Assembly (NCBI GenBank): GCA_034008185.1
Contig: CM067081.1
Span: forward strand, 106,401,265 to 106,465,264
From: Gorsachius magnificus
Taxonomy: Eukaryota; Chordata; Aves; Pelecaniformes; Ardeidae
DNA: 64,000 bases
Direction: 5' to 3'
Shown here: positions 27,199 to 37,665 of the stretch, in pieces
How positions within the stretch are numbered: position 1 is the stretch's first letter
Layout of the letters: every line of letters begins with the position of its first letter
Program-made: the position numbers and the translations under genes
The notes under the pieces: generated by a model
The model's database searches: none
Told to the model about the DNA's origin: nothing
Seen by the model: the letters and a program-made list of their open reading frames with translations, nothing else

Positions 27199-27544
27199 TG
27201 TATTGGGTGCAGGTGCCCAGGGTCTGGCAGGGGGGCTGCGGGGCGGCCCCTGTGAGGAGGGGCGGGGGCTGCCCCGTGCCGGACACAGCGGTTCCAGCCA
27301 TCTCCAATGGCCCCACCGCAGGGCAGGGCTGGGCCCGCAGCCACCATGGCGGCGCCTCGGGGAGGGCCTGGGGCAGGGAGGGCAAAACGCTGCCTGGCAG
27401 CCAGGGGTGAGGGGGAAAAATTGTGAGAAACAGCCCTGTGAGCCCCGAGGGGAGAGGAGGAGGAGGAGGTGCTCCAGGCGCTGGAGCAGAGATTCCCCTG
27501 CAGCCTGTGGAGAAGATCACGGTGGAGAAGGTTAACACACCACA
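27199..27544 (+). mobile_element. Short GC-rich solo LTR (346 bp) of an ERVL-type family
   Basis: It begins TGTATTGGG, ends ACACCACA and is flanked by a perfect 5 bp duplication, TTATC. A 5 bp duplication is typical of ERVL/class III insertions. The order of blocks matches the first third of the LTR at 40238-41900. Shared blocks are a GGCAGGGGGGCTGC-like start, a CCAGCCATCTCC-like block, GTGAGAAACAGCCCTG, and GGTGCTCCAGGCGCTGGAGC. After GATCACGGTGGAGAAGG it goes straight to a terminal GTTAACACACCACA. The middle and most of the 3' part of the longer LTR are therefore absent. It is strikingly GC-rich, with many CpGs, in AT-rich surroundings, which suggests a fairly recent insertion. The Gly/Arg-rich open frames across it are by-products of its composition. 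Confidence 0.85.
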
Positions 27545-27549
27545 TTATC
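27545..27549. repeat. Target site duplication, right copy (TTATC)
   Basis: It directly follows the LTR end at 27544 and is identical to the left copy. Confidence 0.85.
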
Positions 27550-29160
27550 TCTTACCGCCCTTCTTCAGCTGCAGTCAGAAATCATGGCTATATAGGTTTT
27601 ATGTTCCTTCCTATCTAAATATAATCAAATCTAATTGCAGAATAGCATTTGTATCACATACTGTGGGCTTGCATGACATTTTACATGTGAGATTCTTGCC
27701 TCGCAGAATGGTCTTTTCAGTTATTAGTTAAAGTTATTGCAGGATTTGCAGCCTTTTAGTATTTGCATGTTTTTATCTAAATAATGTTTTGTTCAAAACA
27801 TATAAGTAGCTCCTAAAGTAGAAATCAGCATCCACAACCTCCTTATTTTTAGTTGTGTATAATGTCCAGAGTTGTATCTTCTCTAGTCCTTTCTTTCTAG
27901 ATGAACAAATCTTCAGTTTTGGTCCTTTAGCCCAAAACAGGACATGAGAGAGACAAATGTCATTACCAGTAGGTTAAGGAGGACACGAAACCCAGGTTTC
28001 TCATGTTGTAGATGAATTCACTACTCACTGAACTCTGTCCTGAGTATTTGTAAAATCAGTACAAAACCTGTGGCTTGTTACCAGCAATGTTATTACTGTA
28101 TTTAATGGTTTACATGGCTATAGTAGTTGGTGGAATACTTAATATTAAGATCCCAGCTCCTCTTGAGCATATGTCAAACTGCTAAACTCTGACAAAGTGG
28201 TAGCAATTTTGATCATTTGCAGAAGCAGAATTTTGGGTCCTTGGAGCAATAATTGCTTAAATTTTTGGTACCTATGCATTTATAGGAGTCAGGGATTATA
28301 AGAATGACTGTCTATGGCTGAGATGCTGCCTAAATTTAACTTGATCACCACTTTAGCTGGTAAATTTTAGTGCCCCCCCCCCCCAATTTACCTATGTGTA
28401 TCTATCCCTGTATGCATGCATATTATTTGTTTACCCAAATATCAGCAAATGTTTGCAGAAGCCTGACACAGTTTTTTCATGACAAAGTCACTTTCTTTAA
28501 TTTTATCCAACTGCTGTAACCAAGAAGTTGCACATTATTATAAACTAAGGTTTTAGTTTGGTCCTGGTGGAGAAAGAGTAGTTCTACAGTCTCTGGCATA
28601 CTAATTTCTGCAAGCTGTTGTTAAAACATCCAGTTAACTAAGCCTGTCATCGAGATTGCCTTTTATTGTTAAATAAGTAGTTTATAATGTGCAAGGTTAA
28701 GGTGCCTTGTACTTTAACCTAGACTTGAAAGGTGGCATATAATAGCAGTTCTAATGATGCTCTTTACAAATCCTGACTAATCTAAATTGAGGTCGCCTCT
28801 GGAGTGAGCTCTCTTCCACCTACATCAGGATTAGAATATAAGAATATGTACACACAAGTATATGAACTAGTTGATATGCTGTAAACTCCTACTTAATTTG
28901 GTCTCTTGGTAACTTGGTAACTCATACCACACTACTGTTTGCCATATATTATATCCTTTCACAAGTTAATAAAAATTCCATCAGAATGAGAGATTTGTTT
29001 GGAAGTCATTAATTCAGCTGTATTTTTCTGCTGTGTTTGTTAATATTATTGGAGCACTAGAAGTTTATATAGAATGATGAGTCATGCATTTATGTTAGGG
29101 AATGTTCAGATACCAGCCTTTTCCTTTTTAATCAGGTCTTATTAAGGATGTTACTCAGAG
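27550..29160. other. Unique AT-rich DNA, no gene recognised
   Basis: The only notable element is an uninterrupted run of about 12 C at 28373-28384. No repeat family, exon or RNA gene was recognised. Confidence 0.45.
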
Positions 29161-29213
29161 TCACAGAATCACAGAATCATAGAATCATAGAATGGTTTGG
29201 GTTGGAAGGGACC

Positions 29214-29564
29214 TTAAAGATCATATCGTTCCAACCCCCTTGCCATGGGAGGGACATCTTTCACTAGATCACATTGCTCAAAAGCTCTATCCAACCTGAC
29301 CTTGAACACTTCCAAGGAGGAGGTATCCACAACTTCTGAGGGCAACCTATTCCAGTGTCTCACCACTCTTATTGTAAAAAATTTCTGCCTAATGCCCAAC
29401 CTAAATCTACCCTCTTCCAGTTTAAAACCATTGCCCCTTGTCTTGTCACTACAGACCCTGGCAAATAGTCTTTCCCCATGTTTCTCATAAGTCCCCTTTA
29501 AGTATTGAAAGGCCACAATAAAGTGTCCCAGGAGCCTTCTCTTCTCCAGGCTGAACAATCCCAA
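29214..29564 (-). pseudogene. CR1 ORF2 C-terminal segment (116 codons open)
   Basis: An uninterrupted 116-codon frame that corresponds to the C-terminus of the CR1 ORF2 polyprotein, downstream of the reverse transcriptase core. Recognisable blocks are [30 protein letters not shown] and [14 protein letters not shown], a basic and aromatic region typical of the CR1 C-terminus. The ATG at the upstream end is internal to ORF2 and not a true start. The frame ends about 20 bp before the 3' terminal repeat region. The upstream ORF2 is damaged and interrupted by the LTR, so no functional protein is made. The open frame suggests a younger copy than 12432-14830 or 23390-23985. Confidence 0.8.
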
Positions 29565-29922
29565 CTCTCTTCAGAGGAGACGTGTTCCAGCCCTCTGATT
29601 ATTTTTGTGTCCATCCTCTGGACCTGCTCCAACAGGTCCATGTCTTTCTTTTGGCTGGGGACCCCAGAGCTGGATGCAGTACTCCAGGTGACATCTCAGA
29701 AGAGCAGAGTAGAGGAGGAGAATCACCTCCCTCTACCTGCTGGCCATACTTCTTTTTATGCCACTCAGAATACAATTGGCTTTCTGGGCTGCAAGCACAC
29801 ATTACTGGCTCATGTCTAATTTTTTGTCAACCAGTATTCCTAAGACCTGTTCTGCAGGTCTGCTCTCAATCCATTCATCCCTCAATCTGTATTGATACTG
29901 GGGATTGCCCAGACCCAGGTGC

Positions 29923-29927
29923 AGGTT
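29923..29927. repeat. Target site duplication, left copy (AGGTT)
   Basis: Five bases of CR1 sequence directly before the LTR start TGTGG at 29928. They are identical to 30662-30666. Confidence 0.85.
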
Positions 29928-30155
29928 TGTGGTGGTGTACTCCCCCCTTGTCTCTGACTCCCCCTCCTTTGACCTCTTTCAAGTGATAACCACCAGTGGC
30001 GGTGGTGATAGATGTGTCTGGTCGTGAAGGATGCACCCACTGGATGTGGGGGGAGACAGATAACAATGCAATAGCCAAGGGCTATTGTGGAATGTGCCCA
30101 TCTAAGCACAGTGGTCAGTATGCAAATATGACTATGAGCCAATTATCTTACCCCC

Positions 30156-30163
30156 ATAAATAG
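30156..30163 (+). promoter_or_regulatory. TATA-like box of the solo LTR
   Basis: CATAAATA within the LTR, about 230 bp from its left end. It is the likely core promoter of the parent provirus and would place the U3/R border near 30185. Present activity is unknown. Confidence 0.5.
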
Positions 30164-30616
30164 TGAGCAGCCCAAGAGCCCTTTGAGCTCTCCTGCACGG
30201 CAGCAGGCTGCATGCCAGGATCTCCCCTTGAGCAGGGACGCCTCTCAAGGTTACTCCTTGAGGTTGAGAGATTCCTTACCACGACAGGTTCTCGGTAAGT
30301 GACTAACAGCATGCTAATTTGGAAATCTTAGCTAAGTGACATAAAGGATTAGTTGTGCATATATAATCCTTTAGACATAAACCGTTGACCAAGTCTGGGA
30401 CTAGGATTGGATCCAGCCACACCTAGACTCCTCTCTGAGGGAGTTTAGAAAGCAAGGGGATCTTTTCTGAACCTCATGACTCAACAGGAGGGTCTCCCTG
30501 ACAGTTTTGTCTGACCCTGCCTCTATGCAGTAAATAACAAAGTGTACAGTGCCATCGAATCTCATAAACTATTGTCGCACTTACCACCGACCTTTGTTAA
30601 CTCACTGTTTTACACC

Positions 30617-30622
30617 AATAAA
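30617..30622 (+). promoter_or_regulatory. LTR polyadenylation signal AATAAA
   Basis: A canonical hexamer 39 bp before the LTR end, in the expected position for the R region in plus orientation. Confidence 0.65.
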
Positions 30623-30661
30623 CCACATTATTTTTGCCTCCCTCTCACTCCATCCACGACA

Positions 30662-30666
30662 AGGTT
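30662..30666. repeat. Target site duplication, right copy (AGGTT)
   Basis: It immediately follows the LTR end ACGACA, and CR1 sequence resumes with GTTGCACTTGG. Confidence 0.85.
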
Positions 30667-30668
30667 GT

Positions 30669-30905
30669 TGCACTTGGCCTTGTTGAACACCATGAGGTTT
30701 GCACGGTCCCACTCCTCAAGCCTGCAAGGTCCCTCTGGATGGCACCCCTTCCCTCTATGGAATTAACTGCACCACTCAGCTTGGTATCATCTGCAGAGTT
30801 GCTGAGGGTGCACTCAATCCCACTGTCAATGTCATTGATGAAGATAATATATAGTATTGGTCCCAGTACAGACCCTGAAGGACACCTCTCCTTACTGTTT
30901 TCCAC
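30669..30905 (-). pseudogene. CR1 reverse transcriptase catalytic segment
   Basis: The minus-strand frame reads [18 protein letters not shown], then [15 protein letters not shown]. These are two adjacent conserved RT blocks: the PQG-S-LGP block and the catalytic box with its Asp-Asp pair. The Asp-Asp pair is intact, and the residue two before it is Ser. The P-Q-G is changed to P-S-G. The frame should have continued into the segment now beyond the LTR insertion, which cut the element in half. It is non-functional. Confidence 0.8.
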
Positions 30906-32880
30906 TTAGACATTGAGCCATTGACTATCACTCTTTGGATGCATCCATCCAGACAGTTCCTTATCTATCAAATAGTCTATCCTTCAAATTCATATATTTC
31001 CCATTAAGAGACAAGAATATTATGCGGCACTTTGAACAAAGGCCTTACAGAGTCAATGTAGATGACATTTGCAGCTTTTCCCTTGTCCACTGCTGAAGTT
31101 ACTCCATTGTAGAAGGCCACGAGATTAGTCAGGCACAATTGCTCCTTGGTGAAGCCATGTTGGAAGTCTCTAATCACTCCCTGTTTTCCATATGTTTGGG
31201 CATGTCTTCCAGAAGGATCTGTTCCATGATCTTGAGGACACAGAGGTGAGGCTGACTGAATGAGGCTGATCAGTTATAAATAAAATGTAATAAATAGACA
31301 GTATAGAATATTGCAGACCACACTGCCCTGAGTTTTTTGTTGGGTTTTTTTGGGTTTTTTTGCTAGCTATGTGTAGACTTAGGCTATTTGTATTACTGTA
31401 TATTTTGTTTGGGTATATGTTCTTCTTCCCTGCCTTCTTGATGTGAAAACAGAAATTCTGAACCACAGTCCTCTGATTCAAATGGGGTGTATGGAAAATA
31501 TATCAGGAACAGATCACAAAGCATTTGATACGAAACATGCAGTTAATCTGAATGATGTGACCAAGAATTCTTTAGGAAAACACTGAAACCACTATTTACT
31601 GTATCTGAAAAATTGCTTTGCATATAGGAGTTTTCCAATTTATTCATGGGCAACAGCTCCAGTGTCAGTAAAATTAGATTAAGAATAAAAATGCCTTTAT
31701 TGCCTACTTATATGACTGAATGTTATTATTCATACTGTAGGTAAGAAATAGCAAGAACTATTGCAAAATAAATTTAAAATTATGTATTTTTCAGATGGAT
31801 ATATTGCAAAGCTGTTTTCAGTTGCTATCAAGAGTACAGGGAATCAATTCAACTTCATATTATCACTATAAAAAGGAGAATTAAATAAAATGTGCCTTTG
31901 TGAACCTTGCCTCTTGATAGTAGCTTCACGTTAATGAGTTTATTAGCTTAAGTGCCTTTAACATTTTGGAGTAGTACTGCCATTAAAACAAACTCAGAGC
32001 TGTAAGTGCCCAGAGATTTTATCAGTGGGAAGAGCTTTCTAAAAGTTATCATCTTAATGATTGTAGTCATTTCGTGGGAGTGAAGAGAAGGGTGAAAATA
32101 TGAATAGCAATTGTTAATTATATGGTTATTTTATAAATAGGAAAAAAGAAAGGAAAAAACTTAGTTATGAAGAAATAAGAAATATTTGGCATCCAATAAA
32201 AATGTTCTTTCAAATCCTTCACTTAATTATATTAGTGTGTGGGATTTGCACAAAGTCTGATCACTTTAAACAATGAAAACAAATGTGACAGGTAAGATAT
32301 GCTCAATCGACAGTTTATTAAGCCAACTTAAGAGTAGAAACAATTGTAAAGCATAGGTCTAATGGCTGCAGCTTGTTCATAGCACAGGAATCAATTTCAT
32401 TCCAACATTTGTAGCAAAGAAATTAATTCCATGATTCTAAATTAATTTGTCAATTCCATTCTTCATTGAGAAAGATAAACTTGGTAGAAACATCAAGAGA
32501 TGGAGAACATATTAGACAAAAGACTGATTCAAAAGAATTGTTCCAGATAAATATGTTTGTTAAAAGTGATGCAATTCATATGTGTGTTCAGCTTCTTCAG
32601 GTTCCAGAAATATCAAGATGGATGGTGCCATGTGCATTTGGTAAGCACAGACTGCCTGGAATAACCAGTATTTCATTTAATGATGTGAGAAGAGCTTTGC
32701 CTGAAAAATTAACACAAACAACTCCTTGGCTATGAATACTGGGGCTTCGGAGAACTGGTATTCTAAAGGCAGATATTTTCACAGCTATACCTGCAAGTTC
32801 ATACTAATGAAAGGCTGGATTTCCACAGGGGCAGGTAACTGTCAGTGCTTCTGAAATGAGAAAAACAGATAACCCAGGAA

Positions 32881-32906
32881 AAAACAAACAAACAAACAAA
32901 CAAACC
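32881..32906. repeat. (CAAA)n microsatellite
   Basis: About six perfect tandem copies of the 4 bp unit CAAA. Confidence 0.9.
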
Positions 32907-34204
32907 ACTAAATGACAAATTCTTTGCATCCTGGAATCACAGGCTAAAAAGCGTCAGGTGTGGAGCAATGCAATCTGCATGGCAAAACAGGGCTAATCAC
33001 ATTCTGTTAGCAGATTTTAGGCAGGTTAATGAACTGTCATTCATCATCAGTCAAAGGAGTATTCTATAGAAACTCTACAGTTTAAGGATTTGGGTGAGGT
33101 GAAGATCAGAGGTCCTGAGTTTTAGTAGAGAAGACCTATGAACACCTGTTCGCCTGTGTCCCTAGGCAATTAAGGGTTGAGAAGGCAACTTTAAAATAAG
33201 GTGAGTGTGATGAGAATAAAATTTGCCTAATAAAGGTAAAATTTTCAGCAGTACTAAGCTGCTTGCTCTAAAAATAACCATTCAAATTTTTGGTAATGTC
33301 AAGAAATCCCTGACAGTGATGGCCCTGTAGTAAAACTTGAGCCCTTTTTTTTCCCAAAGCAGGATTATTTGCATCTACACTTTATTCATGAATGGGGCTG
33401 AATTGATTGGGCCTGTGAGTGGTGCCACCTGATTGCGAACAAAATCAGGGAGGTAACCCAGCAGTTTCTGCAGAAGGAACTTTTGCTGTTTATTCTCTTG
33501 AGAACGCAAGAATGGATTACAGGGACTGGGAAGCAGCTGTGTAGGTCTAAGTCATATGTTTGCAAATCAGAAACTGGTTGTGTTAATAAGGCAAAAAGTA
33601 GTTGAAGGATGGTATGTTCTCTTCAACTGTTTTGACTGTGTCCTTGCAAGTTTACCAGAGATATGAGATATGATTCTATATAATGAAAATAGTTACCCAA
33701 ATTGTTGTGTGTGATTGATAATAACTATACTTGTATGCAGAATTCCTGAAGCTACTTCAAATTACTTTGGCAAAAGACATAAGAAGGATGTTCCAAAGTC
33801 AGTCCCTGGGAGTAGAACTAGGGAGATCATAGCAATGTGGGGAGGAAGTTAGATGTGAGCTGAAATGAAAACTTCTGTTAAACACTCTGGGGGCTCCAAT
33901 GACTAACTGTAAGACTGTAGAATTGTGAGTTCTTGATGGAGTTGAACTGCAGATTTTTCTTCCAGTACTAGGGGGGCGGGGGGCGTGGAAACCAGCCAAC
34001 CCAAACTCAACCATCCTACATATTCTGATTTTTGGAAGAACATGGTGAAAATCGAACATGTGTTTGAAAGAGACTTGTACTATTGCTTATTTTTAAATCT
34101 GATAGACTGATGTACTTTATAGACATTTCTCTTGTTCTGTGTGGTAATGCAAAAAAATATTATCCTTCCAGAGAAGAGATGTTCGAGGGCATAGGTGGAT
34201 TTCA

Positions 34205-34227
34205 TGTGTGTGTGTGTGTATGTGTGG
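34205..34227. repeat. (TG)n microsatellite, interrupted
   Basis: About eleven TG dinucleotides with one TA interruption at 34219-34220. Confidence 0.85.
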
Positions 34228-35084
34228 ATAGTTCTATACTGTCTTTGAACCTGTAGTATTGCTGTTTGTTATCTCTAAATTTTAAAGTCTCTGCAGGAGT
34301 TCAGTTTATTTTTTAAAATGTTCAAAATGCTTACATAGATATAGTAAAAAGAAACACATATGTCAGAAGCAAAAGGTTTTCTATTATTTCTTGTACAATC
34401 ATAATGGTTTCTCTGTGCTCACTATTTTCTGTGGACAAGTAATGGCTTACTGAGCTTTGTTTTTAGGTATTACAGAAAAATAATGATCTCTTGTATGTTA
34501 AATTGATAAACAAAAAGTCTTACTCACATGGATGGACTCTGATCACTAAGAGATTATCTTCTGATATAGCAGGAGGATCTGTTTTTTTTTAATTCTTATG
34601 AATAGCACAATAATATCATTTCTGTACTGGTAAAAATACTAATTATATCAGTCAGTTTAGGCAATGTGTATTCAAAAGCTGATGAAAGGGGAAAATCAAT
34701 TACTTGGGATGATGATTAAGGCAACTATGGTAAATGAGAAAATCACACCTATGCTTAGAGGCATAATTTTATGGTTGTGGCTTTGAAAATTTCTGCATGT
34801 AAGAAGACTGAAAAGTCAGTTTGCAACAACATTGCTCTAGTCAAATAGATGTATTGATCAATGTTTTTAGTGTTGGGTAAAAGCAATTTGGCCACCCCCC
34901 TATACGTGTATGTAATTATTTCTTCTTCACTTCAAAGTTCTCAGTATGCTCTACCCTATGATAGTTCTTGCTCTTCCCTTGGGTCTGTTAGCTCTGGCAA
35001 AACTTTGAATGCATTTTTTTAGGAATTCAGGGAGAAGGTACCTTTTAATTCTGCCTTGGCTAAAGGTCTAATTTTTCTAAGTCA

Positions 35085-36535
35085 TGACTTAGAAGTGATG
35101 CTGGAAGGGAGCTAGGGAGGTCTCCAGTCCAATAGGGTTGGCTCTGGGGTTAGACCAGGCTGCTCAGGGCATCGTCCAGTGACATCCTGGAAAAACTGCA
35201 GAGGCCTGAAGGACCTTTCTGGGCAATCTGTTGCACTGCTTGCCTGCCCTTGTGGGATTTCTTCCCTATATTTAATCTGAACTTTCTTATACCAATTTAT
35301 GTCCATTGTCTGTCATTCCCCTGCCATGCACAATTGTGCAGATCCTGTTTCTGTCTTCCTGATGATTTCCCCATAGCTACAGACAGAAGGATCAAAGCCA
35401 TCTCTTCTCCAGGCTGAACAGGCCCAGATTCCTCAGCCTTTCCCTGAAGAAGTCGTCCTCCAACTCCCAACCAACTTGTTGCAGTTAATCAATATTTTTT
35501 CTTGCACAGGGGCCAAAAACTGGACAAAGTATTCTAGATGGGACCAAAGGCATGCAGAGTAAAGGAAAATAATCACCTCTGTTAATCTACTGGCTACACC
35601 TTTGCTGACAGCTAGCTAAGAGCTAGCTTTCACCTCTGCTGGCATGCATTACTGGTTCCTGTTTAGCTTCCTGTCTGACAGGGCCCCTATCTATTTTTCA
35701 CAGATCTTCTCTCTAGCAATCTGCCCCAGCTTTGTACCATTGCAGAGGGTTAATTCATTCCAGGTACAGGTCTTTTCAGTTTTCCTTGTTGAACTTCATT
35801 GCCTTTTTAAACCAGCCTGCCTAAGGACTTTTGAAGGATAGCTCTGCCCTTGAGCATATTGACTATACTTCCTATTTTGTAACACAAAGCTTGATGAGGT
35901 GCATTTGGTCTTGATCAGGTCACTCATAAAGATATTACACCTGTTAGGTCTCAGAGGAGATCCCTGAGGAACACCACTTGTAATCAACCTTATAAGGTAG
36001 AGTATGGTCCATTTACTCCTACCCTTTAAAACCCATGAATCAGCCATGTTTTTTCACCCACCCAGACAGTAACATCAATGTTTCTTCCACAGAATCCTTG
36101 TATTCATGTTGAAAGTTAAGGTAGGCAATGACCACTACTCTGCCCTAATACAAAAACCTAGTCATTTCATCACAGAGAGTAATCAAGCTGGCCAAGCACA
36201 GTTTACTTTTGACAAGCCCATGATAGTTATTCAAAATCACCTTCTCCTCTAGGAAACCAGAAATGTTTTCCATGAGGGTGTGTTCTTTCACTTTTTTTCA
36301 GGCTGATCTGGCAAGCCTGATCAGCCTGTATTTCCTTGCATTATTCCTTTTGTCCTTTTTAAAGATTTGTGAAACCCATGTCTTTTCTCAGTCATTGAGA
36401 CCTTTCAAAGGTGATAGAGACCAATCTTGCATTACCATCAGCCAGCTTTCTCAGCACTCTCAGAAGGATCCCAACCTGTCTTGGACTTGAATGGTCTGAG
36501 ATTTCTCAAGAAATCCCTGCTTAATCTTCTTGCAG
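35085..36535 (-). mobile_element. CR1 LINE fragment (RT to C-terminal part of ORF2)
   Basis: The minus strand carries CR1 ORF2 sequence from the reverse transcriptase to near the 3' region. The terminal ATTCTATGA-type repeats are not visible, so the 3' end is eroded or deleted. The decayed frame at 36047-35796 contains ITSGVPQGSPLRP followed by CNIFMSDL. These are the RT block with the PQG signature and the following hydrophobic-Asp segment. Other antisense CR1 landmarks on the plus strand include TCTTCTCCAGGCTGAACAGG at about 35403. Frames are broken throughout. Both boundaries are approximate. Confidence 0.82.
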
Positions 36536-36677
36536 TACTGGTACAAGTAGAATTGGTAAAATGAGAGTAGCTATTTATGACACAAAATTGTTAAAAGTTG
36601 TTGTAAGTTTATTTTATACTTAAAACCTATTAAAACTGATAACATTACTATAGTTCTGTATCTTGATTTTGTACTAC

Positions 36678-37268
36678 TGTTGTGGTTTAACCCAGCTGGC
36701 AACTAAGCACCACGAAGCCGCTCGCTCACCCCGCCCCCTCCTCAGTGGGATGGGGGAGAGAATCAGGAAGGAAAAAAAAGTTAGAGCCGTGGGCTGAGAT
36801 AAAGACAGTTTAATAAGGGAAAATAATAATAATAGTAACAATGAGAATGGTAACAGAATATACAGAATATACAAAACGAACGATGCACAACGCAATTGCT
36901 CACCACCCGCTGACCAATGCCCAGCCCATCCCGAGCCGCGATCACTCCACGAGCCGCAATCAGTCCCCGAGCCACGATCACTCTCCCCGCAAGTGACCCA
37001 CTAACTCCCCCTGAGCATGATGTTATATGGTATGGAATAGCTCTTTGGTCAGTTTGGGTTAGCTCTCCTAGCTATGCTCCCTCCCAGCTTGTTACGCACC
37101 TGGCCAAGCAGGAGAAGCTCAAAAAGTCCTTGAGTAGTCTGAGCACTACTTGGCAACAACTAAAAACATCAGTGTGTTATCAACATTCTTGTAGTACTAA
37201 ATCCAAAACACAGCACTATGCTAGCTACTATGAAGAAAATTAACTTTATCCTAGCCGAAACCAGGACA
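36678..37268 (-). mobile_element. ERVL 3' LTR (591 bp)
   Basis: On the minus strand it starts TGTCCTGGTTTCGGC (at 37268) and ends GGTTTAAACCACAACA-like at 36678. On the plus strand this reads TGTTGTGGTTTAACCC, then GCTGGCAACTAAGCACC. The start, including GTTGATAACACACTGATG, matches the LTR at 47585, so the two are related ERVL subfamilies. An ATTAAA polyadenylation signal lies at 36809-36814 (minus). A three-copy ~18 bp tandem repeat is at 36931-36983. It lies directly downstream of the pol remnant on the same strand and is therefore the 3' LTR of a truncated provirus. Confidence 0.9.
36931..36983. repeat. Three-copy ~18 bp tandem repeat inside the ERVL LTR
   Basis: CGAGCCGCGATCACTCCA is repeated with a few differences as CGAGCCGCAATCAGTCCC and CGAGCCACGATCACTCTC. 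It is CpG-rich and located between the polyadenylation signal and the middle of the LTR. It probably arose by local slippage in this subfamily or copy. Confidence 0.8.
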
Positions 37269-37290
37269 TTATCCACCCCTTATTCTATAC
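37269..37290 (-). promoter_or_regulatory. Probable polypurine tract of the ERVL provirus
   Basis: On the minus strand the bases just before the LTR are purine-rich (AATAAGGGGTGGATAA). This is the expected site of plus-strand priming in a retrovirus. It is inferred from position and composition. Confidence 0.6.
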
Positions 37291-37665
37291 CATTTACGTC
37301 CTACCCTTACAATACATTCCAATTAATCACCACCACCTTCCCATTTTTAAAAAAATATACACACAGATAGCATTCCCTTAGTCTATGGACCATCCTTCTA
37401 AAATGTCCATTGGGTTCATCTAGTCCATGGTTTTGGGCTTCATCTGTTGTAACAGTCTTTCAGGGCAGGAGAGATGGAGTCTGGTGTTGGGTTGTTGCTT
37501 GCTGAAGTCAGTTCTGGTTCCATCCGCTGCACTTCCTCAGTTTCTTCAAAATTCATTCTTCTTAATCTGGGCGATTCTTACCACTATACCATTGATAGGA
37601 TATACAGTAATAGTAAAAATTATGACATACTGTATTATATAACAATTAACATCATACAATTCAGT

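Larger units (their letters stand above)
29928..30661 (+). mobile_element. Solo LTR (734 bp) inserted in CR1
   Basis: It starts TGTGGTGG, ends CCACGACA and is bounded by a perfect 5 bp duplication AGGTT, consistent with an ERVL/class III integrase. The CR1 reading on the left (GACCCAGGTGC) continues on the right (GTTGCACTTGGCCTTG), so the insertion site is exact. A TATA-like CATAAATAG lies at 30156-30163. A polyadenylation signal AATAAA is at 30617-30622, about 40 bp before the end. Both fit plus orientation, with U3 on the left. No internal retroviral sequence is present, so this is a solo LTR formed by LTR-LTR recombination. It is a different family from the other LTRs in the window. It must be younger than the CR1 it splits. 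Confidence 0.92.
29161..31262 (-). mobile_element. CR1 LINE copy with intact 3' end, split by an LTR insertion
   Basis: On the minus strand this is the 3' part of CR1. It begins at about 31262 in ORF2 reverse transcriptase and runs to the 3' end at 29161. The terminal repeat is well preserved as two ACAGAATC-type and two ATAGAATC-type units (29161-29193). A solo LTR (29928-30661) interrupts it, and removing the LTR plus one copy of AGGTT restores the CR1 text. CR1 sequence without the insert is about 1.36 kb. The element is 5'-truncated, as most CR1 copies are. The left end is certain to a few bases; the right end is approximate. Confidence 0.92.
31263..35084. other. Unique DNA with small simple repeats
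   Basis: It contains a T/G-rich tract at 31333-31362, a (CAAA)n repeat at 32881-32906, a G-rich block at 33971-33986 and a (TG)n repeat at 34205-34227. An 89-codon open frame at 32466-32735 (+) has no recognisable domain and is not called a gene. No LINE or LTR was recognised. Confidence 0.5.

Noticed and set aside
27203..27535. Gly/Arg-rich open frames of 67-168 codons on both strands, and a possible CpG island promoter
   Set aside because: The GC-rich block is exactly bounded by LTR ends and a TTATC duplication, so it is a retroviral LTR and not a host CpG island or gene.
32466..32735. 89-codon plus-strand open frame
   Set aside because: It looks somewhat protein-like, but I recognise no motif and found no continuation in neighbouring frames.
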